NCBI GenBank assembly: GCA_049644345.1
Contig: JBARRS010000116.1
Span: 1-49,665 of the forward strand
Reading direction: 5' to 3'
DNA from: JBARRS01 sp049644345
GTDB taxonomy: Bacteria; Actinomycetota; Thermoleophilia; Gaiellales; Gaiellaceae
Length of the DNA: 49,665 bases
Under the pieces are notes generated by a model, which did not search any database, had not been told where the DNA came from, and worked only from the letters and a program-made list of their open reading frames with translations. Positions 7,250 to 15,455 of the stretch are shown here, one piece after another; positions within the stretch are counted from its first letter, which is position 1, and each line of letters opens with the position of its first letter. The position numbers were made by a program, and so were the translations under genes.

Positions 7250-8668
7250 ATGGCGACAACGCTCGCGGAACGGAAGCTGCTCGTGGGCGGCGAATGGATC
7301 GAGACCGGCGACTGGGTCGAGGTCCGGTCGCCTTACTCGGGCGAAACCGTCGCCCGCGTGGCAAAGGCGAGAGCCGGAGAAGTGCGGCGTGCGATCGACG
7401 CCGCCGAACAGGCGATGCGCGACCCGTTGCCCGCGCACAAGCGGGCTGAGATCCTCGTCCGCGTCGCCGCCGCGCTCGGCCGTCGCCACGACGAGGTCGC
7501 ACAGCTGATCTCGGACGAGGCCGGCAAGCCGATGAAGGCCGCCCGCGTCGAGGCCAGGCGCGCGATGTCGACCTACACGTTCGCCGCCGTCGAGGCGCGC
7601 AAGCTCGTCGGAGACGTGATCCCCATGGACGCCTCCCAGGCCGGCGAAGGCAAGCTCGCGTTCACCCTCCGCCGCCCTCGAGGGATCGTCGGGGCGATCA
7701 GCCCCTTCAACTTCCCGCTCAACCTCGTGGCGCACAAGCTCGCCCCGGCGCTCGCGGCCGGTTGCGCGGTCGTGCTCAAGCCTGCGAGCCAGACGCCGCT
7801 CTCTGCGCTTCTGCTCGCCGAGCTCGAGGAGGACGCGGGCCTTCCGCCCGGGTGGCTGAACGTCCTCGTCGGCCCCGCTGCGGAAATCGGCGACGTCCTC
7901 GTCGAGGACGAGCGCGTGAAGGCGATCACCTTTACCGGCTCGAGCGGGGTCGGCTGGGGCCTCGCCGAGCGCGCCTCGCGCAAGCACGTCGCGCTCGAGC
8001 TCGGCAACTCGACGCCCGTGATCGTGGCGTCGGACGCGGACGTCGAGGAGGCGGCCGAGAAGCTCGCCGCCAACAGCTTCTCGTTCGCGGGCCAGAGCTG
8101 CATCTCCGTCCAGCGGATCTACATCGAGCGGCCGGCCTACGACGGCTTCCTCGAGCGCTTCCTGCCGCGCGTCGAGGCGCTCAAGGTCGGTGATCCCGCC
8201 GAGGAGGACACAGACGTCGGCCCCGTGATCGACGAGGACGCCCGCGAGCGGATTCTCGAGTGGATCCGCGAGTCGAACGGCCAGGTGCTCACGGGCGGCG
8301 ACCTCGACGGTGAGCTGATCCGGCCAACGGTGATCGCCAACCCCGATCCGGCAGACAAGGTCAGCTGCGAGGAGGTGTTCGGCCCCGTCGTGACCGTCAG
8401 CGCATGCGAGTCGCTCGACGAAGCGGTCGAGCTCGCGAACGGGACGAGGTACGGCCTGCAGGCGGGGATCTTCACGAACGACCTTCGCGCAGCGCTGCAT
8501 GCAGCTCAGGAGCTCGAGTTCGGCGGCGTCACAGTCAACGAGGCGCCGACCTTCCGCGCGGACCAGATGCCCTACGGCGGCGTCAAGGACTCCGGGAACA
8601 CGCGGGAAGGGCCTGCTTACGCCGTCCGCGAGCTGACCGAAGAACACCTCGTCGTCATCGACCTCTAG
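7250..8668 (+). CDS. NAD(P)-dependent aldehyde dehydrogenase
   Basis: A 472-residue ALDH-superfamily enzyme that oxidises an aldehyde to an acid. Key residues are present: N154 in SPFNFPLN, general base E250 in ALELGNST, and nucleophile C284 in AGQSCISVQR. The coenzyme loop is FTGSSGVGWGLA and the C-terminal block is PYGGVKDSG. The wording around the nucleophile resembles lactaldehyde/GapN-type members, but the substrate is not established. The ATG at 7250 is chosen because upstream codons lie inside the LysR gene. LysR control is likely from position. Confidence 0.93.
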   Translation: MATTLAERKLLVGGEWIETGDWVEVRSPYSGETVARVAKARAGEVRRAIDAAEQAMRDPLPAHKRAEILVRVAAALGRRHDEVAQLISDEAGKPMKAARVEARRAMSTYTFAAVEARKLVGDVIPMDASQAGEGKLAFTLRRPRGIVGAISPFNFPLNLVAHKLAPALAAGCAVVLKPASQTPLSALLLAELEEDAGLPPGWLNVLVGPAAEIGDVLVEDERVKAITFTGSSGVGWGLAERASRKHVALELGNSTPVIVASDADVEEAAEKLAANSFSFAGQSCISVQRIYIERPAYDGFLERFLPRVEALKVGDPAEEDTDVGPVIDEDARERILEWIRESNGQVLTGGDLDGELIRPTVIANPDPADKVSCEEVFGPVVTVSACESLDEAVELANGTRYGLQAGIFTNDLRAALHAAQELEFGGVTVNEAPTFRADQMPYGGVKDSGNTREGPAYAVRELTEEHLVVIDL

Positions 8669-8700
8669 CGGCCGGTTTTCGGGCTAGACTCGGGAGTCTC

Positions 8701-9252
8701 GTGCGCTTCCCGCTGTTCGGTCGCTTCCGAGGGGAATCCGGCACTCAGGCGACACAGGCGTCGCCCTCCTTCGGGCGCCGCGCCCCATCGCCGGGAGCGC
8801 TCCGGCGCGAGCGACGTGCGATCCTTCGGGCGCGGGAGGAGCTGATCCGCGACGTCGGCGGGCTCGCCCTCGAGATGTACCGGCGCGACCAGTTCCGTGA
8901 GGATTTGCTCGCCGAGCGCTGCCGCGACATCGTCGATCTCGAGGTACGCCTGTCAGAGCTCGACTCGATGCTCGCGGCCGCCGCCGCAGGCCGTCGCGCC
9001 GCCGGGCGCTGCTCGTGCGGCGCACCGATCCTGTGGGGGTCCCACTTCTGCGGCAACTGCGGTCGACCGGTCGGAGCGGAGCCTGTCGTCGCCTGCAGGA
9101 GCTGCGGCCATCCGCTCCCGGCGGACGCGGAGTTCTGTCCGAGCTGCGGAACGGCGGCAGAAGAACCGCCGGCGCCGGAGGAATCCGCGAGCGGCGAGTC
9201 GGATGCGACCGTCGTCAGGCCTGGAACCGGGGCGCTGCCCTGGGAGAGCTGA
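8701..9252 (+). CDS. Double zinc-ribbon protein
   Basis: A 183-residue protein from GTG 8701. Residues 1-40 are basic, 40-90 form a charged helix (RRERRAILRAREELIRDVGG...), and the C-terminal half holds two rubredoxin-knuckle zinc ribbons: CSCGAPILWGSHFCGNCG and CRSCGHPLPADAEFCPSCG. An acidic Pro/Glu/Ser tail follows. TAGACT at 8685-8690 and a weak GGGAG precede the start. Its stop (TGA 9250-9252) overlaps the likely start of the next zinc-ribbon gene. Possibly an adaptor or regulatory protein. Confidence 0.75.
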   Translation: MRFPLFGRFRGESGTQATQASPSFGRRAPSPGALRRERRAILRAREELIRDVGGLALEMYRRDQFREDLLAERCRDIVDLEVRLSELDSMLAAAAAGRRAAGRCSCGAPILWGSHFCGNCGRPVGAEPVVACRSCGHPLPADAEFCPSCGTAAEEPPAPEESASGESDATVVRPGTGALPWES

Positions 9253-9917
9253 CGCCGCCGCCTGGGCGCGCCTGTCCTCGCTGCGGCACCGCCTACGAGC
9301 CGGGACAGGAATACTGCCTCGAGTGCGGCCTTCGGCTGCCCACTGAGCGCGGCCTGATCGCGAAGCTCGGCGCCGGCTGGCGCCGCCGACTCGCCTGGTA
9401 TCCCGGAGACTGGGTCTGGCCGGCGCTGCTCGCCGCCGTCGTCGCGGCGCTCTCGGGCGGCGGGGCGGCGGCCTGGGTAGACCGCTCGAACGAATCTGCC
9501 TCTCCGACTGTGGTCGGAACGACGAAGCCGCAACCAGTGCCGACGGCTTCGACGCCGATCGCACCGCGCCAGACGACGCCGATTGCCCCGCCGTCGCCGG
9601 GGGCAACGACGACGCCTCCCTCACCCCGGTCGGCTCCGATCTCATGGCCTGCCGGAAGAAGCGGTTGGACCGTCGTCCTCGCCTCTGTCCCCGCGACGTC
9701 GGGACGCGCGTCCGCTCTCGGGCAGGCGCAAAGGGCACTCCAGGCGGGGTTGACCCAGGTTGGGGTGCTCGACTCGTCGGGCTTCTCGAGCCTCCATCCC
9801 GGATACCTCGTCATCTTCACAGGCGTCTACGTCTCGGAAGACGACGCGCGCCGCGGCGAGTCGATCGCGCACTCCCACGGTTACCCCGCCGCTTACCGCC
9901 GTCCAATCACGCCGTAG
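9249..9917 (+). CDS. Zinc-ribbon, transmembrane, SPOR-like protein
   Basis: Predicted product of about 222 residues. It has a zinc ribbon (CPRCGTAYEPGQEYCLECG) at the N-terminus, one membrane helix (about 50-75, WVWPALLAAVVAALSGGGAA), a Pro/Thr-rich linker, and a C-terminal domain of about 80 residues. That domain resembles SPOR: GWTVVLASV..., then YLVIFTGVYVSEDDA. SPOR domains bind denuded peptidoglycan, which would place this at the envelope. No ATG, GTG or TTG exists in this frame between 9036 and the zinc ribbon. The reading frame must therefore begin at a CTG (9249, in a CTGA overlap with the upstream stop), or be entered by a frameshift from the upstream gene, or contain a sequence error. 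Confidence 0.65.
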   Translation: MTPPPGRACPRCGTAYEPGQEYCLECGLRLPTERGLIAKLGAGWRRRLAWYPGDWVWPALLAAVVAALSGGGAAAWVDRSNESASPTVVGTTKPQPVPTASTPIAPRQTTPIAPPSPGATTTPPSPRSAPISWPAGRSGWTVVLASVPATSGRASALGQAQRALQAGLTQVGVLDSSGFSSLHPGYLVIFTGVYVSEDDARRGESIAHSHGYPAAYRRPITP

Positions 9918-9950
9918 ACGTTTACTCGAGAGAAAACACGGCGCGGGACT

Positions 9951-9978
9951 TTGTAACAGGCGCTGGGCGTAGTAGACT
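9951..9978 (+). promoter_or_regulatory. Promoter of the 10062 gene
   Basis: TTGTAA (9951-9956) and TAGACT (9973-9978) are separated by 16 bases, a sound sigma-70-type pair. Transcription would begin near 9985, giving a leader of about 75 bases, unlike the leaderless genes around it. Confidence 0.6.
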
Positions 9979-10007
9979 GCCCGCGGCCCAGAACCGGCGA
10001 GATGGTT

Positions 10008-10043
10008 TTAACCCCCCGTTAACAAAGCTTTGCGGGGGATTAA
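10008..10043 (+). promoter_or_regulatory. Leader hairpin abutting the ribosome site
   Basis: TTAA-C-CCCCCG (10008-10018) can pair with CGGGGG-A-TTAA (10033-10043) with one mismatch and a 14-base loop that itself contains CAAAG/CTTTG. The stem ends one base before AGGAG (10045-10049). A stem there could gate ribosome access to the downstream GTG at 10062. No known riboswitch class was recognised. Confidence 0.5.
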
Positions 10044-10061
10044 TAGGAGCGGTAGATACTG

Positions 10062-10514
10062 GTGACCGACCAGCGAACGCTTGAGTTGCAGGGGTTCATG
10101 TATCAGTACTCGCGAGCCATCTACCGCTCAATCAAGGACCTGATCGACCCCTATGTCGATCCGTATACGCGACTCGAGTACCGCCGCGAGGTGCTGACCG
10201 CATGCGAGCAGACGATGGAGCGGCTGGCGACCGACCCGCTGTACTTCGCCAAGCCGGAGCGGGCCCTCTTCCAGGACATCCGCCGCTATTTCCCGATCAC
10301 CTGCCAGGCGCAGGTCGCCTGGACGGTGCGGGAAGGAGTGCTCGCAGCAGTCGCCTTCGTCGAGAGCCAGATCGAGGCGGGCGCATTCGACGGCGGCGTC
10401 GCCCGCTGCCGCGCGACTACACGCAAGGGCAAGCCTTGCCAGCGCACGCCGCTGCCTGAACGGGATTACTGCCCCTCGCACCAGCATCTCGAGCGCGCCA
10501 AAGTCGCCGCATAG
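10062..10514 (+). CDS. Unknown protein with C-terminal Cys/His motif
   Basis: A 150-residue soluble protein from GTG 10062 with AGGAG upstream. The N-terminal two-thirds are helical (FMYQYSRAIYRSIKDLIDPY...). The C-terminus carries CRATTRKGKPCQRTPLPERDYCPSH, a Cys-x(10)-Cys-x(10)-Cys-x(2)-His arrangement also found as a short putative zinc motif at the ends of many uncharacterised bacterial proteins. It has its own promoter, a structured leader and a following hairpin terminator, so it is a monocistronic and probably regulated gene. Function is unknown. Confidence 0.8.
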   Translation: MTDQRTLELQGFMYQYSRAIYRSIKDLIDPYVDPYTRLEYRREVLTACEQTMERLATDPLYFAKPERALFQDIRRYFPITCQAQVAWTVREGVLAAVAFVESQIEAGAFDGGVARCRATTRKGKPCQRTPLPERDYCPSHQHLERAKVAA

Positions 10515-10555
10515 GCTCGCCGCTCCATCACCGAATTCCAGCCCGCGCAGACTCC

Positions 10556-10580
10556 GCGGCGCAGTCTGAGACTGCGCCGC
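10556..10580 (+). terminator. Hairpin terminator
   Basis: GCGGCGCAGTC (10556-10566) and GACTGCGCCGC (10570-10580) form a perfect 11-bp stem with a TGA loop, about 40 bases after the stop of the 10062 gene. There is no U-tract, only a TCCGCTTC tail. Confidence 0.6.
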
Positions 10581-10640
10581 TCCGCTTCACGCTCCGCTTC
10601 ATAGAGTCGCTGAGGCAGTTCGACTAAGCTCGCTTCCATC

Positions 10641-12659
10641 GTGAGCCACGACACGGACAAGCTCATCCGGCAGCTCTCCTTGGTCGCGTTCCTCATGGCC
10701 GAGCGCCGGCCCGTCACCGCGCGCGACATCAAGGGCAGCGTTGAGGGCTACCAGGAGATGTCCGACGAGGCGTTCGCCCGGCGCTTCTATTCAGACCGGG
10801 CGGAACTGCACGCGCTGGGCGTCCCGCTCGCGTCCCAGCGCGACGAGTACACCGGCGAGGAGCTGTACACGATGCTCTCGGAGCGCTACTTCCTGCCAGA
10901 GCTCGAGCTGGAGGACGACGAGCTCGCGGCACTCCAGACCGCGCTCTACCTGCTCGAGGGCAAGTTCGCCTACGCGGAGCCGCTTCGGCTCGCGCTCCAG
11001 AACCTCGCCTTGGGCCGGCCTGGCTTCGCGGAGGCGCCGACCGACACCGCGGTGCGCGTCGAGGTGCTCGACCCCGACTACTCGCCCGAGCTCGCAGGCC
11101 GGCTGGGGAAGCTCGAGACGGCGATCTCGAAGCAGCGAACGGTCAAGTTCACGTATTGGTCGATTGCGCGGGACGAGACCGAGGAGCGGACGCTCAACCC
11201 GTACGCGCTCTTCCAGGACAACGGCGCCTGGTACGTCGTCGGCCACGACCTCGACCGCGACGACATGCGCACGTTCCGCGTCTCACGCATCCGTGGCGAG
11301 ATCCGCTTCGCAACCCGGCGCGAGCGCGATTTCCGGCTGCCGCCCGAGTTCGAGATCGACCCCTACCGGGGCCGCCCGCCGTGGCAGATCGGCGAGCTCG
11401 TAGGCGAGGCGCGGATCGAGGTCGCGGGCGACACCGCCTGGTGGGTCCAGCGCACCTACGGGCACCGCGGCCGGCTCGAGGACGGCGTCTTCGTCACCGA
11501 GTACGCGAACCTGGGCCAGCTCGCGGCATGGATCCTCCGCCAGGAGGGACGCGCGGTCCCGCAGGCGCCGCCAGAGCTGCGCCGTGAGGTCGCAGACGGC
11601 CTCGTGCGCGTGCGCGAGCGCCACGAGGGCGAGCCGCCGAAGCTGGCGAAGGAGGCGAAGCCCGAGCCGGAGGAGGACGCCGAGCGTCCCGCGGGCCCGG
11701 TCGCCCCGGAGCGCTTTGCCGTGCTCCAGGCCCTCCTCGCCTACCTGCTCGCCCGCTGCGGCGACCAGACGGAGGCGGTGATCGAGGCAAGAGAGCTCGT
11801 CGAGCGCTTCAACATCCCGTCCGACCAGCTCGAGGAGCACTTGTCACTGCTCAACCTCGTCAACTTCGGCGGCGGCTGTTACGCCGTCTACGCGGAGCTC
11901 GACGACGGGCAGGTGCGGGTCGACAAGGAGCTCTTCGGCGACACCTTCCGCGCTCCGCCGCGGCTGACGCCCCTCGAGGCGCGGGCGATCCGGCTGGCGC
12001 TCGAGTTCGTCGGGCCGATGATCGCCGCAGACGCACGCACTCCGCTCGAGCGCGTGCGGCGGAAGCTCGAGGAGACGTTCGGCGAGTTCGAGCTCGTCCA
12101 GACCCCCGAGCCTCACGTCCGGCCCGCCGAGGAGCAGCTGATCCGGACGCTCAGCGACGGGACTCGACAGCACCGTCTCGTCGAGCTCGAGTACCTGAAG
12201 GAGGCGGAGGAAGCCCCGACCGTACACCTGGTCGAGCCGTACGCGCTCGAGCGCCGCCTGCCGTACTGGTACGTCCACACCTGGGACCGAACGCGCGACG
12301 GAGAACGCTCGTTTCGCCTCGATCGGATGCGGAGCGCGCGCCTCCAGCGACAGCGGTTCGAGCCGCGTGAAGGATTTCACCCCGGCGAGCTGCACAGCGC
12401 GATAACCGCAACGATCTGGTACGACGCGGACGTCGCCCGCTGGGAGGTCGAGCGGGGCGCCCGCCCGCTCGCGGACGGCGCCGCGGTCGCCGAACGGGCG
12501 GTCGGAAGCATCGAATGGCTCGAGGGCGAGATCCTCGCGCACCGCGGGCACGCGGTCGTGGTCGAGCCCCAGGAGCTGCGAAAGCGGATTGCCGGACGGG
12601 CGCGCTCGCTCCGGCGTGAGCTGAAGCTCGCTAGGCCTCGGCCGGCAGCGAGAGCGTGA
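10641..12659 (+). CDS. pafBC: Fused PafB/PafC-like double WYL regulator
   Basis: A 672-residue protein with two tandem copies of an HTH plus WYL-like architecture. The first half (about 1-320) has an N-terminal winged-helix segment and a WYL core (VKFTYWSIARDETEERTLNP... WYVVGHDLDRDDMRTFRVSRI). A charged Pro/Glu linker (about 330-350) leads to a second helical DNA-binding-like part and a second WYL core (VELEYLKEAEEAPTVHLVEP... WYVHTWDRTRDGERSFRLDRM). In mycobacteria, PafB and PafC are separate genes whose proteins form the LexA-independent DNA-damage activator; here both are in one chain. The start is GTG 10641, and the 3' end overlaps the convergent kinase gene by 29 bp. Confidence 0.85.
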   Translation: MSHDTDKLIRQLSLVAFLMAERRPVTARDIKGSVEGYQEMSDEAFARRFYSDRAELHALGVPLASQRDEYTGEELYTMLSERYFLPELELEDDELAALQTALYLLEGKFAYAEPLRLALQNLALGRPGFAEAPTDTAVRVEVLDPDYSPELAGRLGKLETAISKQRTVKFTYWSIARDETEERTLNPYALFQDNGAWYVVGHDLDRDDMRTFRVSRIRGEIRFATRRERDFRLPPEFEIDPYRGRPPWQIGELVGEARIEVAGDTAWWVQRTYGHRGRLEDGVFVTEYANLGQLAAWILRQEGRAVPQAPPELRREVADGLVRVRERHEGEPPKLAKEAKPEPEEDAERPAGPVAPERFAVLQALLAYLLARCGDQTEAVIEARELVERFNIPSDQLEEHLSLLNLVNFGGGCYAVYAELDDGQVRVDKELFGDTFRAPPRLTPLEARAIRLALEFVGPMIAADARTPLERVRRKLEETFGEFELVQTPEPHVRPAEEQLIRTLSDGTRQHRLVELEYLKEAEEAPTVHLVEPYALERRLPYWYVHTWDRTRDGERSFRLDRMRSARLQRQRFEPREGFHPGELHSAITATIWYDADVARWEVERGARPLADGAAVAERAVGSIEWLEGEILAHRGHAVVVEPQELRKRIAGRARSLRRELKLARPRPAARA

Positions 12660-14427
12660 ACATCGCCCCCCGCTCGGGGACCGAGGTGACTTCGAGCGAG
12701 CCGCCGTGCGCCTCGGCGATCGACCGGGCGATGAAGAGGCCCAGTCCGGTGCCCGGCTTGGCGACCCCGGGCGCGTCGACGCGCCCGAACTTCTCGAAGA
12801 TCAGCTTCTGATCCTCCTTCGCGATTCCGGGCCCCTGATCACGGACCGCGATCAGCACCTTCGTGTCCTCCCCGTAGGCGCGAACGGCGACCTCGCCACC
12901 GACTGGCGAGTACTTGACTGCGTTGTCGATCAGGTTCGTCAGGACCTGCCGCAGGCGCGACGGGTCGCCTCGTACGACGGGGAGCGCCGGCGGCACCTCG
13001 GCCTGCACGTGAACCTCGTCCTGGGAGAGGCCGGCCGTGGCCACGGACTCGTGCACGAGCTCGCCGACGTCGACGTTCGTGAAGGTGTAGCCGAACGTCC
13101 CCGCGTCGATGCGTGACGTATCGAGGACGTCGCCGACGAGGGCGGCGAGCCGGGCCGTCTCGTCCGCGATCAAGGCGAGAAAGGCATCTCGCTGCTCGGG
13201 CGTCAGCTCGCGCCAGCGTTGCTGGAGCGTTCGGGCCGATCCGATCACGGACGCCATTGGCGTCCGCAGCTCGTGCGAGACGAGCGCGACGAAGTCCGCC
13301 CGGAGCGCCGATAGCCGGCGCAGCTCCTCGACAGTCCTCCGCTCAGACTCATACGCGCGAATGTTCTGGACGGCGCTCCCGACGAGCCGGCCGAGCAGCC
13401 CCACGAGCTCGATCTCGTCGGGCGCGAAAGAGCCGGGCTCCGCCCGGACGATCGAGACCATTCCGATCGCGCGCGGCCCGACGAGGAGCGGCGCGGCGAC
13501 CCTGCAGCGTAGGCCCAGGGCGGCGAACTCGCCCTCCTCGGGAAAGCGTTCGTCGCTCATGTCCTCGCGGTAGGCGGTCTGGGCCGAAGCAAGCACTTGC
13601 TCGAGGAGCGAGCCCGAGAACGGCCTGCTCGTCCCCGGCGGGAAGAGCTCATCCGCGCCCCTTCCGGCGACCGCCATCACCTGGGCCCGTCCGTCGTCCG
13701 AGAGCACGATCGCCATCCGCTCGAAGAGAATCACGCCGCGGAGCTCACGGATGAACGCCGCGAACGCCTCGTCGAGCTCGAGCGAGGAGTTGAGCGCGCG
13801 GGCACAGCGGCTGGCAGCGTCGAGCGCGTCGGCGCGACGGCCGAGCTCGTCGCGGAGCCCTTCTGCTTCCACCGCTCGGAGCTCGGCGACCGCCGACTGC
13901 GTCCGCAGGCGCGCAACGAGCCAGCCGACGATCGACCCTGTGAGCAGATGGATTCCTGCGGGGAACGACACCCGGTCGTCGAGGAAGCTTGGCGGGCCGA
14001 ACCTGTGCGCCCGCCACCATTCGAGGAACGTGAAGAAGGGAACGAGCGCGATCGGCATCGCGATCCCGCCGACCAGGCCGTACCGCAACGCCGCCTCGAC
14101 CACGACGAGCATCAGCGCCCAGCGCGTCGGGCTCCCGTACTCGTAGGAGAAGATCGTCGCGTAGGCGGCGATGACCGCCGTGTCGAACGCGAGTGCCGTG
14201 AAGCCGAGGATCCGAAGCTTCGCGGTGCCGAGCCACCGGCCGAGCCAGAAGATCACCGTCGCGCCGGCGCCGAACGCGGCCGTCGTGATCCACGCGTAGC
14301 GCTCGTAGCCCGGCGGATACGGCTGCGTGAACACCGTCAGCTCGAAGACCGCGAACGCAACGCCGGCGACCCGGACCCAGGCGATCCAAACCTCGACCTC
14401 GCGGAGTTGTCGGAGATCCGGGTTCAC
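12631..14427 (-). CDS. Membrane GAF-domain sensor histidine kinase
   Basis: A 598-residue kinase starting at GTG 14427. The N-terminal 190 residues hold about six hydrophobic segments (for example WITTAAFGAGATVIFWLG and WALMLVVVEAALRYGLVGG), forming an uncharacterised membrane sensor. A short coiled coil, a GAF domain (about 225-370), HisKA with SHELRTPM, and a GHKL ATPase with NLIDNAVKYSP, DQGPGI and GTGLGLFIA follow. The start overlaps the queG stop as GTGA, so it is translationally coupled to queG. No response regulator is adjacent, so this is an orphan kinase. Confidence 0.9.
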   Translation of the reverse strand: MNPDLRQLREVEVWIAWVRVAGVAFAVFELTVFTQPYPPGYERYAWITTAAFGAGATVIFWLGRWLGTAKLRILGFTALAFDTAVIAAYATIFSYEYGSPTRWALMLVVVEAALRYGLVGGIAMPIALVPFFTFLEWWRAHRFGPPSFLDDRVSFPAGIHLLTGSIVGWLVARLRTQSAVAELRAVEAEGLRDELGRRADALDAASRCARALNSSLELDEAFAAFIRELRGVILFERMAIVLSDDGRAQVMAVAGRGADELFPPGTSRPFSGSLLEQVLASAQTAYREDMSDERFPEEGEFAALGLRCRVAAPLLVGPRAIGMVSIVRAEPGSFAPDEIELVGLLGRLVGSAVQNIRAYESERRTVEELRRLSALRADFVALVSHELRTPMASVIGSARTLQQRWRELTPEQRDAFLALIADETARLAALVGDVLDTSRIDAGTFGYTFTNVDVGELVHESVATAGLSQDEVHVQAEVPPALPVVRGDPSRLRQVLTNLIDNAVKYSPVGGEVAVRAYGEDTKVLIAVRDQGPGIAKEDQKLIFEKFGRVDAPGVAKPGTGLGLFIARSIAEAHGGSLEVTSVPERGAMFTLSLPAEA

Positions 14428-15437
14428 GACAAAGGCTCCCGTTCTCGCATCCGCCCGAGCGCCCAGCCCGCGTGCTCGCGCAGCAACTCGTCGTCGGAGT
14501 CGAGGTAGCGCTCGACGGCGCCGGCCGCCGACTCGTCGCCGACGTTCCCCGCCGAGATGAGCGCGTTCCGGCGCAGATAGCGCGAATCGTTGCGGGGAAC
14601 GAACAGGCGGTCGTAGCGCCGGCCGAGCTCCGTGTCGTCCGCTTCGAGCCAATCGACGAGCGAGACATGCGGCTCGGCTCCGTCCGGAAGCGGCTCCCCG
14701 GCGCGCCGCTTCTCGATCCCCCGGTTCCAGGGACAGACGTCCTGGCAGATGTCGCAGCCGTACACCTGAGCGCCGAGCTCGGCGCGGTATTCCTCCGGGA
14801 AGGGGCTCGAAGACTGCGTCCAGTACGACAGGCAGCGAGTCGAGTCGAGCACCCCCGGCTCGTCGAGCGCGCCCGTCGGACAGGCCTCGATGCAGAGCGT
14901 GCACGAACCGCAGTCGAGCTCGAGGCGTGGCGTCGGCTCGACCTCGACGTCCGTGACCAGGGTGCCGAGCACGACCCAGGAGCCGTGCCGGCGGGTGATC
15001 ATCATCGTGTTCTTGCCGTAGAAGCCGACACCCGCACGCGCGGCCGCCTCGCGGTCGACGTGCTGGTTCTCGTCGACGAGAACGCGATAGGCGCCGCCTA
15101 GCTGACACCCCAGCTCGTCGAGCTTCTCCCGCAGGGTTGCGTACGCGTCGAACCACGTATACCGGGGCAGCCGGCCGTGGTTGGCGGGTCGTTCCGGCTC
15201 GGGCGCGTAGTAGCAGAGCGCCGCGGAGACGACGGTGCGCGCGCCGGCGACGAGCTGTTCTGGATGGCACGAGACCTCCGGTTGCGCCATCGTGAAGCGC
15301 ATGTCCGCGAACAGACCGAGGGCGGAGCGCTCGCGGATGTGCCCCTCCGTGTCCTCGTACGGCTCGGCGGGCGCGGCGCCGATCGCATCGATGTCGAGCT
15401 CCTCGGCCAGGCGCGCAAGCTCCGCCGCGGTGGTCAT
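14424..15437 (-). CDS. queG: Epoxyqueuosine reductase QueG
   Basis: A 337-residue protein that would reduce epoxyqueuosine to queuosine in tRNA, the last step of queuosine synthesis, using cobalamin and two [4Fe-4S] clusters. The ferredoxin-type Cys motifs are CGSCTLCIEACPTGAL and CDICQDVCPW. N-terminal blocks GFYGKNTMMIT and GSWVVLGTL match the family. The C-terminal part resembles HEAT-like repeats (LRRNALISAGNVGDESA). The start is ATG 15437; the divergent oxidoreductase begins only 18 bp away. Confidence 0.95.
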   Translation of the reverse strand: MTTAAELARLAEELDIDAIGAAPAEPYEDTEGHIRERSALGLFADMRFTMAQPEVSCHPEQLVAGARTVVSAALCYYAPEPERPANHGRLPRYTWFDAYATLREKLDELGCQLGGAYRVLVDENQHVDREAAARAGVGFYGKNTMMITRRHGSWVVLGTLVTDVEVEPTPRLELDCGSCTLCIEACPTGALDEPGVLDSTRCLSYWTQSSSPFPEEYRAELGAQVYGCDICQDVCPWNRGIEKRRAGEPLPDGAEPHVSLVDWLEADDTELGRRYDRLFVPRNDSRYLRRNALISAGNVGDESAAGAVERYLDSDDELLREHAGWALGRMREREPLS

Positions 15438-15455
15438 ATGGGAGATTGTGCCCGC

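Noticed and set aside
14428..15270. Upstream extension of the GAF histidine kinase frame to an 879-residue protein
   Set aside because: The first 281 codons read through queG on the same strand in another frame, with Arg/Ala-rich composition; the GTGA overlap at 14424-14427 gives a natural start.
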